Positions 41,254 through 51,188 of a stretch of 64,000 nt of DNA are shown here, piece after piece (position 1 is the first letter of the stretch; each line of letters begins with the position of its first letter). The stretch is taken from assembly GCA_009783085.1 (NCBI GenBank), contig WRHU01000005.1, forward strand, positions 62,001 through 126,000. The letters run 5' to 3'. The position numbers were made by a program, and so were the translations under genes. The notes below the pieces were generated by a model. The model saw only the letters and a program-made list of their open reading frames with translations, was not told the DNA's origin and made no database searches. Origin of the DNA: Coriobacteriia bacterium. Lineage in GTDB: Bacteria > Actinomycetota > Coriobacteriia > Coriobacteriales > UBA8131.

Positions 41254-42518
41254 TTGTTACAAAGTTTGGTGGAACTTCGCTTGCTACGTCAGAGCGCGTG
41301 CGAGCTGCTGCTGAGCGCCTGGTTGCCTATCATAACGAGGGCAAACAGGTGGTGGCAGTGGTGAGCGCCATGGGTGCGGCAACCGACGAGCTGCTTGCCT
41401 TGGCAAAAAGCGTCAACCCCAGCCCTCCGGCACGTGAGCTGGATATGCTTTTGGCAACGGGTGAGCAGGTAAGTATGTCGGTGGTTGCTATGGCGGTTGA
41501 GGCGCTGGGTGTTCCTGCCATGAGCCTTACGGGCCGTCAGGCGGGTATTCTCACCAGCAAAGCACATAATAAAGCTACTATCAGCGAGCTTAAGTGCGAC
41601 CGTGTGCAAAAAGCGCTTGACGGCGGGCACATTGTTATTGTTGCGGGATTTCAAGGCACCACGCTTGAAGGCGAGCTTACTACCTTGGGGCGTGGCGGGT
41701 CGGATACCTCGGCGGTTGCTCTAGCAGCGGCACTTGCGGCGGACGTGTGTGAGATTTACTCCGACGTTGACGGCATTTATACCTGTGACCCACGTGTGGT
41801 TCCCCGTGCGCATAAACTCGATGAGGTGTCCTACGAGGAGATGCTTGAGCTTGCAGCGGCAGGCTCGGGTGTGCTGCAAATGCGTGCCATTGAGTTTGCA
41901 CGCAATTTTAAGGTAAAACTCCATTGTCGGAGCGCATTTAGCAGCGCAAACGGCACTTTGGTCAAGGAGGAAACTATGGAACAAGCAGTTGTTTCGGGGA
42001 TTGCATTTGATAAGTCCGAGGCAAAAGTTACCATTCGCAACGTGCCCGATGCTTTGGGTATTGCCGGTGAGCTTTTTGGAGCCATTGCGACGGCGAACAT
42101 TAACGTTGACATGATTGTGCAAAATATCTCGGAGCATGGGCATACCGACATCAGCTTTACCGTGCCCATTGGCGATTTAACCAAGATAAAAACGGTGCTT
42201 GACGGGCTGCTGGACAAGTTGGGCATTCGTGAATACGTGGTTGACGACACCATTGCCAAAGTAAGCATTGTGGGCGCTGGCATGAAAAGTAATCCCGGAA
42301 TTGCCGCTAAAATGTTTACGGTGCTTGCCAAAAATGGCGTTAACATCTCAATGATTTCCACTTCTGCCATTCGTATTAGCGTGGTTATTGACGAGCCCTC
42401 TGTTGAGAGTGCTGTACTTGCTCTGCATACCGCTTTTGGCTTAGATGCAGATGAAGTTTTTGAGGAAACTCAGCTTTCTGACGAGGAACTTGCCGCCAAG
42501 GCCAAAAAAGGACGGTAG
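41244..42518 (+). CDS. lysC: Aspartate kinase with two ACT domains
   Basis: A 424-residue enzyme phosphorylating aspartate, the first step to lysine, threonine, methionine and DAP. KFGGTSLA (residues 6-13), GRGGSDTSAVALA and the ACT region (from ~265, ITIRNVPD/VSIVGAGM-type strands) are clear. Size matches the single-gene alpha form; an internal start for a beta subunit near residue 245 (GAGGAAACTATGGAACAAG, 41967 region) is possible, as in other actinobacteria, since a ribosome site precedes that ATG. Translationally coupled to mobB. Confidence 0.93.
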   Translation: MSIIVTKFGGTSLATSERVRAAAERLVAYHNEGKQVVAVVSAMGAATDELLALAKSVNPSPPARELDMLLATGEQVSMSVVAMAVEALGVPAMSLTGRQAGILTSKAHNKATISELKCDRVQKALDGGHIVIVAGFQGTTLEGELTTLGRGGSDTSAVALAAALAADVCEIYSDVDGIYTCDPRVVPRAHKLDEVSYEEMLELAAAGSGVLQMRAIEFARNFKVKLHCRSAFSSANGTLVKEETMEQAVVSGIAFDKSEAKVTIRNVPDALGIAGELFGAIATANINVDMIVQNISEHGHTDISFTVPIGDLTKIKTVLDGLLDKLGIREYVVDDTIAKVSIVGAGMKSNPGIAAKMFTVLAKNGVNISMISTSAIRISVVIDEPSVESAVLALHTAFGLDADEVFEETQLSDEELAAKAKKGR

Positions 42519-42785
42519 GCTTCTTGTTTGTTCGTTTCTTTGCGTCCTAGTGAAAGCAATGTGACAACGGCTTTTTGTCATCTAGCCGTATACAAACAAA
42601 TGTTTGCTTTTTGGCTTGCGCTATGGTATCGTGTAAATAGTCAATGTTGGGGCACCCGAAAGCCCTGAGTGTATCCCACGCATTAAAAATTGAAAATCTA
42701 CGAAAAGAAAGCAGGACAGCAGTAAGATTTTTTAATATGCGCTATGATGGAACACAGGCAGGAACTGATAGGAGACAAGCTCAAA

Positions 42786-43832
42786 ATGAATGAAAAAAGT
42801 ATAAAAATAATTTCGCTTTTCTCTGGCGCAGGAGGCTTAGATTTGGGCTTTTCTCGGGCAGGGTTTGACATTGTAATGGCAAACGAGTACGACAGTTCTA
42901 TTTGGGAAACTTACGAAAAAAACCACAATGCTCCACTGATAAAGGGTGATATTAAAGAAGTTCCCTCTTCCGTCTTTCCAGAATGTGACGGTATTATTGG
43001 TGGTCCACCTTGCCAATCGTGGAGCGAAGCTGGCAGTCTTCGTGGCATAGAGGATCCTCGGGGTAAACTATTTTTTGAATATGTTCGTTTACTAAAAGAC
43101 AAGCAACCTAAGTTCTTTTTAGCAGAAAATGTATCGGGCATGCTTGCCGCTCGGCACAAAGGAGCTGTTGAAAACATTACGAAGCTTTTCAAAGAGGCTG
43201 GGTATGATGTTTATATAGACCTGTTAAATGCGGCTGATTTTTCTGTTCCGCAAGATAGAAAACGAGTGTTTTTTGTGGGAATAAGAAAAGACCTGAGATG
43301 CACGTTTGAGTTTCCCACCCCATCAACAGAAAAAATCACACTGCAGCAAGCGATAGGAGATCTCCAAAACACAGCTATCCCTGCCTTGGTTCGCAATAAA
43401 ACAAATGGTGAGAATTGTGTTGTTGCTAACCATGAGTTTATGATTGGTGGATTTTCGAGCATCTTTATGTCGCGGAACAGAGTGCGCTCGTGGGACGAAC
43501 AATCTTTTACCATTCAGGCGGGCGGCAGACACACTCCCCTTCACCCACAAGCTCCAAAAATGCTGCTCGTTGAACAAAATAAACGCGAATTTGCTAGGGA
43601 AAAAGAAGACCTCTATAGACGCTTGTCTGTCAGAGAATGTGCGAGGATACAGACCTTCCCCGATACGTTTAAGCTTTACTACAATGATGTTGCCGATGGC
43701 TATAAAATGATTGGAAACGCTGTTCCCGTCAACCTTGCTTATGCAATGGCAAATGCTATCAAACATACACTGAGTTCAACTTGTGCTGCTCCTGCAGATG
43801 AGAACATGATTGAGATGGCAAAAGCAGTATGA
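42786..43832 (+). CDS. DNA (cytosine-5) methyltransferase, M.HaeIII-like
   Basis: A 348-residue C5-cytosine methylase. [11 protein letters not shown] (12-22), [10 protein letters not shown] with catalytic Cys76, ENV (114-116) and [16 protein letters not shown] are in canonical order. It resembles M.HaeIII (target GGCC) along its length as I remember that sequence, including NEYDSSIW and IFMSRNRVR, so GGCC is the predicted target. AGGAG lies 11 bases before the ATG at 42786; earlier Met codons at 42744 have no site. It is AT-richer than the flanking genes and overlaps the nuclease gene by four bases, as expected for an acquired type II pair. Confidence 0.9.
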   Translation: MNEKSIKIISLFSGAGGLDLGFSRAGFDIVMANEYDSSIWETYEKNHNAPLIKGDIKEVPSSVFPECDGIIGGPPCQSWSEAGSLRGIEDPRGKLFFEYVRLLKDKQPKFFLAENVSGMLAARHKGAVENITKLFKEAGYDVYIDLLNAADFSVPQDRKRVFFVGIRKDLRCTFEFPTPSTEKITLQQAIGDLQNTAIPALVRNKTNGENCVVANHEFMIGGFSSIFMSRNRVRSWDEQSFTIQAGGRHTPLHPQAPKMLLVEQNKREFAREKEDLYRRLSVRECARIQTFPDTFKLYYNDVADGYKMIGNAVPVNLAYAMANAIKHTLSSTCAAPADENMIEMAKAV

Positions 43833-44785
43833 GCAATTTGAGCAACAGAAATGGCAGAGCCTACGAGTATGCCTATTTGTTGCTGCTGGAGGAAAACCTA
43901 GCGCCTTTCAGGAATGTTGTTGTTGAGAAAAACAGCAGCTATTTTGCTTCCAAAAGCGCATGGGATGCTCTTAGCAACAAAGAACATGAAACCTACAAGG
44001 TGAGCGCAAGTGCAGGAATAACAGCTTTGACAGACCTAGAGCCGCTTATTTTGGAAGACGACAGTAGTCCTCTGGAAATTAAACTGCAGTCTGATGACGC
44101 TGGCAAACAGGGCGACGTTAGAGATATTGTTATCGTCCGCAAAAATATTCACTGGGAAATAGGGCTTAGTCTAAAACACAATCATTTTGCTGTTAAGCAT
44201 AGTAGGCTTTCAAAAGACCTAGATTTTGGCGAGAAGTGGTTTGGAATTAAGTGCTCTGGCAAGTATTGGTCTGAGGTAGCTCCGGTATTCGAATACCTCT
44301 CTAAAATGAAAGATAAAAATGCGACTTGGAGCGAACTCCCAGCAAAAGAACATGACGTGTATGTCCCCTTGCTTAATGCTTTTCTCAATGAGATTAAGAG
44401 AAGTCATGATGCAAGTGACGGCAAAATAGCAAGAAAAATGGTTGAGTATTTGCTTGGAAAGTTTGACTTTTACAAAATTATTGGTCTGGACAACAAGCGA
44501 ACAACCCAAGTCCAACCTTACAACTTACAGGGAACTCTCAACAAAAGCAGCAAGAAACAAGAGCCTTTGCTAGTAATTCCTGTTTCGGAGTTGCCTACAA
44601 AGATTGTTGGAACAGAGTTCAAGCCTAGCTCTAGCAACACCGTCATGGTCTACATGGACAACGGTTGGCAGCTTAGCTTTAGAATACATAATGCGAGCAC
44701 TAAGGTTGAAACAAGCCTGAAGTTTGATGTGCAAATTATTGGTATGCCAACAACTATAGTGTGCATTGACTGTAAGTGGGAATAA
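43829..44785 (+). CDS. Type II restriction endonuclease, HaeIII-like
   Basis: A 318-residue nuclease predicted to cut GGCC. The opening [10 protein letters not shown] and KNSSYFA match the HaeIII family as I recall it. A PD-(D/E)xK-like core is visible: GDVRDIVIV (95-103) followed by [10 protein letters not shown] with Glu110 and Lys116. The start overlaps the methylase stop (ATGA-type), so methylase is made first. The reading frame is intact, suggesting an active system. Distant restriction families often show little similarity, so the match beside a HaeIII-like methylase is strong support. Confidence 0.85.
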   Translation: MSNLSNRNGRAYEYAYLLLLEENLAPFRNVVVEKNSSYFASKSAWDALSNKEHETYKVSASAGITALTDLEPLILEDDSSPLEIKLQSDDAGKQGDVRDIVIVRKNIHWEIGLSLKHNHFAVKHSRLSKDLDFGEKWFGIKCSGKYWSEVAPVFEYLSKMKDKNATWSELPAKEHDVYVPLLNAFLNEIKRSHDASDGKIARKMVEYLLGKFDFYKIIGLDNKRTTQVQPYNLQGTLNKSSKKQEPLLVIPVSELPTKIVGTEFKPSSSNTVMVYMDNGWQLSFRIHNASTKVETSLKFDVQIIGMPTTIVCIDCKWE

Positions 44786-44786
44786 C

Positions 44787-46109
44787 CTACTCCCAAGCTG
44801 AGCGACCTTTGAGGGCGCGCGCGCCAATGTCGCGGCGATATTGCTTGCCTTCAAAGTCAATGAGCTCAACTGCTTTGTATGCCTGCTCGAGCGCACCCTC
44901 AAAGGTCGCGCCTAAGGCTGTTACGTTAAGCACGCGTCCGCCGCTGGTAACTACAGCAGCAGCACACTCAGTGTCCTCACAAGCCTCGTTGTCTTCAAGC
45001 AGCTTAGTTCCCGCGTGATACACCGTAACGCCTGCAAGTTTCTCGGCAGCTTCTATGCCTGTAATTGGCTTGCCTGTTTCGTAATCGCCCGGATAGCCTG
45101 CCGAGGCAAGCACCACGCTCACCGCCCAAGCACTATCCCAAACAAGCTCAATCTCACTGAGCCGCCCTTGCGCCACGGCACGTGTTACCTCAACCAAATC
45201 CGTAGTAAGACGGGGCAAGATAACCTGTGTTTCAGGGTCACCAAAGCGTGCGTTGAACTCCAAAACTTTGGGACCGTTTGGCGTGAGCATAAAACCACCA
45301 TACAAAACACCACGGTAGTCAATGCCCTCAGCACGCAAAGCAGCAACCGTTTGTTCCATATAGGCAAGCATGGTTGCGTGCTCCTCGTTGGTAACAATAG
45401 GCACGGGAGAATACACGCCCATACCGCCCGTGTTGGGGCCCTCGTCACCCTCAAGTGCACGTTTGTGATCTTGTGCCGGAGCCATGGGCAACACGGTAGT
45501 GCCGTCGGTAAAGACTAGGAGCGAACACTCGGGGCCCGTCATAAACTCCTCAATAACCACGGTTGCGCCCGCCGCGCCAAATCTCCCATCAAAGCACTCA
45601 TCAACCGCGGCGTGCGCCTCCTCAATCGTAGCCGCTACCGTCACACCCTTGCCCGCAGCAAGGCCATCGGCTTTGACCACAATAGGAGCCCCTTGCTCAT
45701 CTATGTAGGCGTGCGCAGAGCCTGCCTCGGTAAAAGAACCAAAACTCGCCGTGGGAATGTTGTGGCGCTCCATAAGTTCTTTTGAAAACTCTTTTGAACC
45801 CTCAAGTTGCGCCCCTGCCGCACCCGGTCCAAAACAATCCAGACCTGCGGCACGTGCGCTGTCTGCCAGCCCGTCAACCAGAGGTGCTTCAGGGCCAACA
45901 ACCACCAGCTCAACCTTGTGCGCCAGTGCAAAAGCAACCACCGCAGCATGGTCTTTTATATCCAGCTCAGCCGGGCTTACATTGAGCGCACCTGGCGCAC
46001 TACCGCCGTTGCCGGGCGCAACATAAATCGTATCGCTTAAGGGCGACGCTGCCAGCGAGCAAACAATTGCGTGTTCCCTACCACCGCTACCAATAACAAG
46101 AATGTTCAT
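44787..46109 (-). CDS. purD: Phosphoribosylamine--glycine ligase
   Basis: A 440-residue ATP-grasp enzyme for the second step of purine synthesis. GSGGREHAI (7-15), PGNGG, VVKADGLAAGKGV, GGMGVYSP and LEFNARFGDPETQ are the family's blocks. GAGGAGAAACT precedes the ATG. It converges with the HaeIII-like nuclease gene, with one base between stops. The other purine genes in view (purS-Q-L) are 23 kb away. Confidence 0.95.
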   Translation of the reverse strand: MNILVIGSGGREHAIVCSLAASPLSDTIYVAPGNGGSAPGALNVSPAELDIKDHAAVVAFALAHKVELVVVGPEAPLVDGLADSARAAGLDCFGPGAAGAQLEGSKEFSKELMERHNIPTASFGSFTEAGSAHAYIDEQGAPIVVKADGLAAGKGVTVAATIEEAHAAVDECFDGRFGAAGATVVIEEFMTGPECSLLVFTDGTTVLPMAPAQDHKRALEGDEGPNTGGMGVYSPVPIVTNEEHATMLAYMEQTVAALRAEGIDYRGVLYGGFMLTPNGPKVLEFNARFGDPETQVILPRLTTDLVEVTRAVAQGRLSEIELVWDSAWAVSVVLASAGYPGDYETGKPITGIEAAEKLAGVTVYHAGTKLLEDNEACEDTECAAAVVTSGGRVLNVTALGATFEGALEQAYKAVELIDFEGKQYRRDIGARALKGRSAWE

Positions 46110-46219
46110 AGTTTCTCCTCAACGCTCAAAAACTTTTTGCACTACATAAGCATATCGAACTCATAAAAACGGGGCAACGCCTACCAGTGTAGCCTTGTGC
46201 CCTGCGGCGCACCGTGCAA

Positions 46220-46438
46220 TTAGAAAGGAAAAAATCCAAGAAAAAGCCTAAAAAATGCTCGGGCTTTTTTTGAAGATATACAGCCCCCTATCAGTCCTAC
46301 GAGAATCATGCCTAAACTTACAGCCAGCACAACAACAGCACCCAAAGGCTCAACAAGCTTCCCAATAACGTACATATCCAGAACAAAGAGTATAATTCCC
46401 GCTACAAAAAGGCCTACGAAAAATTTTGTTTTGCTCAT
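46220..46438 (-). CDS. Small two-span membrane protein
   Basis: A 72-residue protein with two hydrophobic segments (about 7-26 and 31-52) and a basic/aromatic tail (SSKKARAFFRLFLGF). AAGGGT precedes the ATG. I do not recognise a family. The tail is encoded within an inverted repeat (46242-46270), which is likely the transcript terminator. It follows the helicase gene on the same strand after a 53-base gap. Confidence 0.5.
   Translation of the reverse strand: MSKTKFFVGLFVAGIILFVLDMYVIGKLVEPLGAVVVLAVSLGMILVGLIGGCISSKKARAFFRLFLGFFPF
46242..46270 (-). terminator. Terminator hairpin inside the 3' end of the small membrane gene
   Basis: AAAAAGCC (46242-46249) pairs with GGCTTTTT (46263-46270). 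On the minus strand TTGGATTTTTTCC follows. Second case in the window, after 10974-11005, of a terminator lying in coding sequence. Confidence 0.5.
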
Positions 46439-46491
46439 GGCGCACCCTTCTTTTTTGTGCTCTTTGCGTATCCCTCGTTGCGTCTTTTGCC

Positions 46492-49400
46492 CTACTGATG
46501 CTCTCGGCGCATTTCCTCAACAATTTGCGCAACTTCAAGTGCGTGTTGCTGCTGCGAGGGCAAGGCGGTCAAAAAGCTTGTGCCGTACCATTTGGTGCGC
46601 AGACGAGCATCTGCAAGCACCAAACAGCCAGTATCAGTTGACGAACGGATAAGCCGCCCCGCCGCCTGTTTGAGGTCGATAACCGCCTCGGGCAGCACGT
46701 AGCGTTTCCACGCCTGCTGCTCGCGCCGATTGCGCTCTTGTTGCAACGGGTCATTGGGGCGACCAAACGGCAGCTTGGGAATAACCACGCAGCGCAAGGT
46801 TGTGCCCGGCGCATCAAATCCCTCCCAAAATGACCGCAATGCAAAGAGGCTGAGACTCTCGTTTTCAACAAACTCATCGCGCAGGCGCTTAGCACTCATC
46901 GACCTAAACTGACACTTAAGGCTTAATCCGAGCTCGGCAAGACGGGGGTTTAAGTTTGCGTACAAGGCCTCCATCTCGCGCCGATTAGTAAACAAGGTAA
47001 GCACGCTGCCGCCCATAGCTCCGTGTACCTCAAAAAGCAACTCCTCGAGCGCTTTGGCATAACCTGACGTATTAGGCTCAGGCATGCCAAGCGGCAAGTA
47101 CACCGCCATATTGCGCTCAAAATCATAACTCGAGGCAAGCTGGGTTGCGCTCCACATCTCGCGCGGCACATTGCCCAATCCAATTCCGTGCGTAAAGTAT
47201 GAGAAATCCTCCCCTGCCGCCAAGGTTGCAGAAGTAAACACGAGGCTGCTTTGCTGCGGAAAAAACTCTGTTGCCAACGTAGAGCCCACGTCCAAAACTG
47301 CGGCAACAAGCCGGTCGCTTAAAACATTCTCACGGCGGTCAAGCTCGGCATAATACACATAGTCCTCGTTGGTACCGTCCAAAATGAGCATAAGCGCCGC
47401 TTGAGCCTCTTGCAGACGCATGACCAAACCCGCAAGGTCGCTTTGCTCCTCCAAAAGCTCGTCATAAGCAGCACAGGCGCTTATCGCATCGCGGCACTCC
47501 TTAACCAGCGTTTCAAGGCGCTTGGCAAGCGATGAGCCCGTTGAAAGTACGCCGTCCCACTCTGCGCTCTCTCGCACGCGCGGGTTAATCCAGAGGTCAA
47601 CACGGTCGTAATTGCTGCGTTCTGCTAATTCTATTAAATCTTTTACTGAGGAGAAAAACGAGCTTGCTAATGCCTCAGTTGCCTGCGCATCAAAACGTGC
47701 CTTGTCCACCAAGCCGCCAACCAGCAAGCCGCCATCGGTTTTTATGCCACGATTTTTAAGACGAGCAAGCGCGCCGTCAACTCCAAAGAGCTGGGAGAGT
47801 ACCTCGGTCAAACCCCGTGCCTCTACCGTAACGGTGAGTTGACGGCGCGCCTCGCTTTCTGCCGAATGCGCCTCGTCAATAACCCAGTGACTAATAGGCG
47901 GCAAAATTGCCCCCTCAAACAAGTGGTCACAAAACAGCAGTGCGTGATTGGTCACCACAATATCGGCATTTGCCGCCTGCCTGCGTGCGCCATGCAGCAA
48001 GCAGCTGCCGTAATAGTGACATTTATTGCGCAGGCAATCGTCCGCACTTGCACACACCTCAAAACGGGGCACCCCTTGCCAGCGTAGTGGCAGCGGGTCT
48101 AAATCTCCCGTTGAGCTTTGACTCACATAGGTAAGAAGTTGAGCCACTAAAACCAGCGGGTCTGGGTTCTCAAAGCTATGGTCTTTGGCGGAGTAACGCA
48201 TAAGCTTACGCAAACAGGGGTAGTGGTCATAGCCTTTAAGGGCAATGTATTCAAGATTGGCGTGTTGCAGCCCCTCGTTTTGAGCAGAAGCTTGCCCCGT
48301 GGACAGCGCTTGCTCTCCTGACGCACCAGCTTTTTTGGCCTGTTCGCCAAGCTCAACAGCTCCCTCGCCAGAAGCAACGCCGCTCTCTCCAAGCGCCGCC
48401 GCCAAGCGAGGCAACTCGTGATACACCAGCTGGTCAAGCAAGGCATTGGTCTTGGTAGCAACACCACAAATCACCTTGTTGCGCTTGGCAAACAAGGCCA
48501 GCGGCAGCAGGTATCCCATTGACTTACCAACACCCGTACCCGCCTCAATGACGCTGTGCGTTGACGTGTTGTAGGCTTCAGCAACCGCACATGCCATCTC
48601 AACTTGCTCCACACGTGGCTCGTATTCAGAATACATCGCACCCGCCAGCCCCGTACCGGTGTAGGCAGCTTCAATCTCTTCACAGTCCAGTGGCTCAAGT
48701 TCTAAAATACCACCGTCAAGCTCAGTTGCATCTATTTTATCTTGCTTTTTGAGCGTGCGCTTGCGCTCGTCACGCGCTAATCCCAGAGAAAATCGCAGCT
48801 CTTTAGCCTCCGTCTTGCCGTTGCTCATGGCCTGGTCAAGCGCAACCATCTTAAACACGTCACGCACGCCCCACGTAGTTTGCTCAAAGAGTTGCGAGAT
48901 ATAATGCGGCAACCCTAACGGCAAATCATGCAGGGCTACCAGCAACACACGCCAAATGTGACACAGAGCCTCAACGTCATCTATAGCACGGTGCGTCGAA
49001 GGCGTGTCGGGGCAAAAAGCAGCGCTTAACATCTCCAAATTGTGAGCACGAAAACGAGGCAAACCAATGCGGGCAAGCTGAACCGTGTCTATCCACGGCT
49101 CACTGGACAAAAGCGGCGGCAGGTTGTCAGAGTTTTGGTCGGAGTTTTTGTCGGCAGCCCCGCCAGCGTCCTTGCCAGCACTCCCGCCAGACCCTTTCCC
49201 GGCCCCCTCGGCCCCTTGTGACACCAGCCCACACTCACGCGCATTAACCTGAATAAACTCTTGGTCAAAGGGTGCGTTATGCGCAATAACCTCACGCTGC
49301 CCCACAAAAGCTATCAGCTCCTCTAAGGCCTCACGCACCAGCGGAGCATCTTGCACGTCCGCATCACAAATGTTGGTAATCTCGGTAATAATCTCAGGAA

Positions 49401-49653
49401 TAGGGCGCTCGGGGTTCACAAAAGTAGAAAAACGCTCAACAATCTCTGTGCCCGACACAACCGCAGCCGCTATCTCGATAAGAGCATCGTTTTCTGCCGA
49501 GAAGCCCGTGGTTTCTGTATCGAGAACCACGTACTCAGGCTCAATAAGCCCAAAACGCTGGGTTTTGGCACGCTCAGAGAGCGTCGCATACCGTTGAACG
49601 ACGTCCTCGTCCGTTCCAGAAATCAAACTGCTTGCAAGCTCAGGGTTCAGCAC
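46492..49653 (-). CDS. DnaQ-exonuclease/DinG-type ATP-dependent helicase fusion
   Basis: A 1053-residue protein combining a 3'-5' exonuclease (VVLDTETTGF at 42-51, later HNAPFD and THRAIDDVEA) with an XPD/DinG-like superfamily 2 helicase (EAGTGVGKSMGYL Walker A, VIDEAH, late GFDAPG and RLIRSSTDTG). Cysteines around CASADDCLRNKCHYYGSC fit an Fe-S cluster as in DinG/XPD. Two low-complexity insertions occur: Gly/Lys/Asp/Asn-rich between exonuclease motifs (around 150-178) and Gly/Ala/Gln/Ser-rich before the Fe-S region. Start is a GTG with a weak site. Likely repairs or restarts DNA after damage. Confidence 0.88.
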   Translation of the reverse strand: MLNPELASSLISGTDEDVVQRYATLSERAKTQRFGLIEPEYVVLDTETTGFSAENDALIEIAAAVVSGTEIVERFSTFVNPERPIPEIITEITNICDADVQDAPLVREALEELIAFVGQREVIAHNAPFDQEFIQVNARECGLVSQGAEGAGKGSGGSAGKDAGGAADKNSDQNSDNLPPLLSSEPWIDTVQLARIGLPRFRAHNLEMLSAAFCPDTPSTHRAIDDVEALCHIWRVLLVALHDLPLGLPHYISQLFEQTTWGVRDVFKMVALDQAMSNGKTEAKELRFSLGLARDERKRTLKKQDKIDATELDGGILELEPLDCEEIEAAYTGTGLAGAMYSEYEPRVEQVEMACAVAEAYNTSTHSVIEAGTGVGKSMGYLLPLALFAKRNKVICGVATKTNALLDQLVYHELPRLAAALGESGVASGEGAVELGEQAKKAGASGEQALSTGQASAQNEGLQHANLEYIALKGYDHYPCLRKLMRYSAKDHSFENPDPLVLVAQLLTYVSQSSTGDLDPLPLRWQGVPRFEVCASADDCLRNKCHYYGSCLLHGARRQAANADIVVTNHALLFCDHLFEGAILPPISHWVIDEAHSAESEARRQLTVTVEARGLTEVLSQLFGVDGALARLKNRGIKTDGGLLVGGLVDKARFDAQATEALASSFFSSVKDLIELAERSNYDRVDLWINPRVRESAEWDGVLSTGSSLAKRLETLVKECRDAISACAAYDELLEEQSDLAGLVMRLQEAQAALMLILDGTNEDYVYYAELDRRENVLSDRLVAAVLDVGSTLATEFFPQQSSLVFTSATLAAGEDFSYFTHGIGLGNVPREMWSATQLASSYDFERNMAVYLPLGMPEPNTSGYAKALEELLFEVHGAMGGSVLTLFTNRREMEALYANLNPRLAELGLSLKCQFRSMSAKRLRDEFVENESLSLFALRSFWEGFDAPGTTLRCVVIPKLPFGRPNDPLQQERNRREQQAWKRYVLPEAVIDLKQAAGRLIRSSTDTGCLVLADARLRTKWYGTSFLTALPSQQQHALEVAQIVEEMRREHQ

Positions 49654-49669
49654 AAACTATCAGCCTTGC

Positions 49670-50380
49670 CTAAGCGTTGTTTGCTTTATTGTCAGACATT
49701 TTGTCAAACGCTTTGTCAGGCTCTCCGCAACAACAAGAGCTATCAGCACAACAAGCGCCATCATCGCTTTGGTCGCCCAAAGCCTCGCTCAGCTCAGCAT
49801 CAAAACCCTCAAGCAGCTCGACATCAAACTCGCCTGCGCCAAACAAAGAGGGAGCCTCGCCCAGTCCAAAAATAGCGTCCTCAAACTCAATGCTGCCGTC
49901 GCCCTCCTCGTCCATGGTGTAAAGCAGAGCAAACGCCTCGCCCACCTCGGCAGTTTTTTCGGCACGCTCAACGATAAGCGCATCGCGCGCGCCCTCATCA
50001 AGCTGCACGTAACCGTCGTAGCAAAATACATAGGCATCGGCGAGCAAGTCCATCTCAAACATAGTTTTGCGAGCCGAATTAAAACACTCGACAATGTCGT
50101 CGCCTGGGTGGCTTTCAACGTACAGCTCCTCGCCAGCAAGAATAACCGTAAACGGCTCTACATCGCTTCCTTGCTCAAGTTTTTGCCGAGCCTCATCAAA
50201 AGCGTAGAGCATAACTTTATTGAGCGGCGCATCGGCGTCCATGTCAATTACGTCTGCATCGTCGTTGGTGGTGGCAACAGCTGCGTCTGCCGAGCCCGCT
50301 GCTGCATCGGTCGCTGCGTCTGCCAGTGTATCTGTCGCTTTCTCGTCTTGCGCCTTGTTATTTTTAGTGTCGTTCGTCAC
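49670..50380 (-). CDS. Acidic hypothetical protein with Cys-rich tail
   Basis: A 236-residue very acidic protein I cannot place. An Ala/Asp/Thr-rich low-complexity N-terminus (to ~50) precedes a conserved-looking domain (LNKVMLYAFDEARQKLEQG ... DIVECFNSARKTMFEM ... AYVFCYDGYVQLDEG) and an acidic C-terminal part ending in CCADSSCCCGEPDKAFDK, which could bind metal. GAGAGG lies 8 bases before the GTG at 50380. It is 16 bases upstream of the helicase gene on the same strand, so they are probably co-transcribed. Confidence 0.6.
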   Translation of the reverse strand: MTNDTKNNKAQDEKATDTLADAATDAAAGSADAAVATTNDDADVIDMDADAPLNKVMLYAFDEARQKLEQGSDVEPFTVILAGEELYVESHPGDDIVECFNSARKTMFEMDLLADAYVFCYDGYVQLDEGARDALIVERAEKTAEVGEAFALLYTMDEEGDGSIEFEDAIFGLGEAPSLFGAGEFDVELLEGFDAELSEALGDQSDDGACCADSSCCCGEPDKAFDKMSDNKANNA

Positions 50381-50489
50381 CGCAATCACCTCTCAATCAT
50401 TACAATTTTGCAAAAATTCGCCACATTTGCGTGTGACTGTTGTAGGATTGGATTATACCCGAATGCAGCGTTAAAAAAGGTGTGCTGTG

Positions 50490-50560
50490 TGGGTGGTTGC
50501 TGGACGGTTGCTATTGGCGAGCAGCAACGGTTGCTCTTGGCGAGCTGCCCATGCAAGTTA
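50490..50560. repeat. 23-bp-spaced direct repeat before the thioesterase gene
   Basis: ACGGTTGCTATTGGCGAGC (50504-50522) recurs as ACGGTTGCTCTTGGCGAGC (about 50527-50545). A short decayed duplication in a divergent intergenic gap. Confidence 0.6.
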
Positions 50561-50584
50561 AAGCGTCAAGAAAGGATATGCCCC

Positions 50585-51100
50585 ATGAAATATGAGCTTA
50601 ACGAGAAAAGCGTCACGGGAGTTCAATACATTTCCAAACACTGTCTGGTGTGTGGCACCGACAACGTGCTTGGCCTCCATGCACAGTTTTTTAATCTCGA
50701 GGACGGCAGCATTTGCGCCCTGTTTTCTGCACAAGATGAACACCAGAGCTATCCCGGACGTGTTCACGGCGGCATGGTGAGCGCCATTCTTGACGAAACG
50801 CTCGGGCGTGCCATTCAGGTAAGCGAGCCTGAAGCCTTTGGCGTAACTATCGAGCTTAACGTAAAGTTTAGACAGCCCGTGCCACTTGGTGAGGAGCTTA
50901 AGGTTGTGGCACGCCTCGACAGCAACACTAAGCGGACGTTTGGGGGAACTGCCGAGCTGCTTTTAGCCGACGGCAGCGTTGCCGCACAGGCCACGGCAAA
51001 ATACTTGCGTCTTGACGTGAATGATATTGTTGATGGTGGACTTGAGGACAGCAATTGGGTTACCGATGAGCGCCCCGCTCCGCAAAAAATAGAGGCCTAG
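50585..51100 (+). CDS. PaaI-type hotdog thioesterase
   Basis: A 171-residue hotdog-fold protein. HCLVCGTDNVLGLHA near the start and GRVHGGMVSAILDETLGRA (catalytic helix with Asp) mark the PaaI/YigI-like thioesterase group; KFRQPVPLGEELKVVARL follows. The frame is open far upstream to 49769, but that part is antisense to the acidic gene; AAAGGA and the ATG at 50585 define the start. The acyl-CoA substrate is unknown. Confidence 0.82.
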   Translation: MKYELNEKSVTGVQYISKHCLVCGTDNVLGLHAQFFNLEDGSICALFSAQDEHQSYPGRVHGGMVSAILDETLGRAIQVSEPEAFGVTIELNVKFRQPVPLGEELKVVARLDSNTKRTFGGTAELLLADGSVAAQATAKYLRLDVNDIVDGGLEDSNWVTDERPAPQKIEA

Positions 51101-51188
51101 CAAGCTACAGCTATTTTGTTGCTGCTAAAAGGTTGTTGCCAGAAAGTTCATGCAAGAAAGATTGTCGCCGGAAAGCTCGTTGTTAAAA

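Noticed and set aside
42519..42785. Riboswitch or small RNA before the methylase
   Set aside because: Only weak hairpins (TGACAA/TTGTCA) and AT-rich sequence; no conserved motif recognised.
49769..50584. Long plus-strand open frame ahead of the thioesterase
   Set aside because: It lies antisense to the acidic protein gene, has no family similarity, and a good ribosome site plus the family start occur at 50585.
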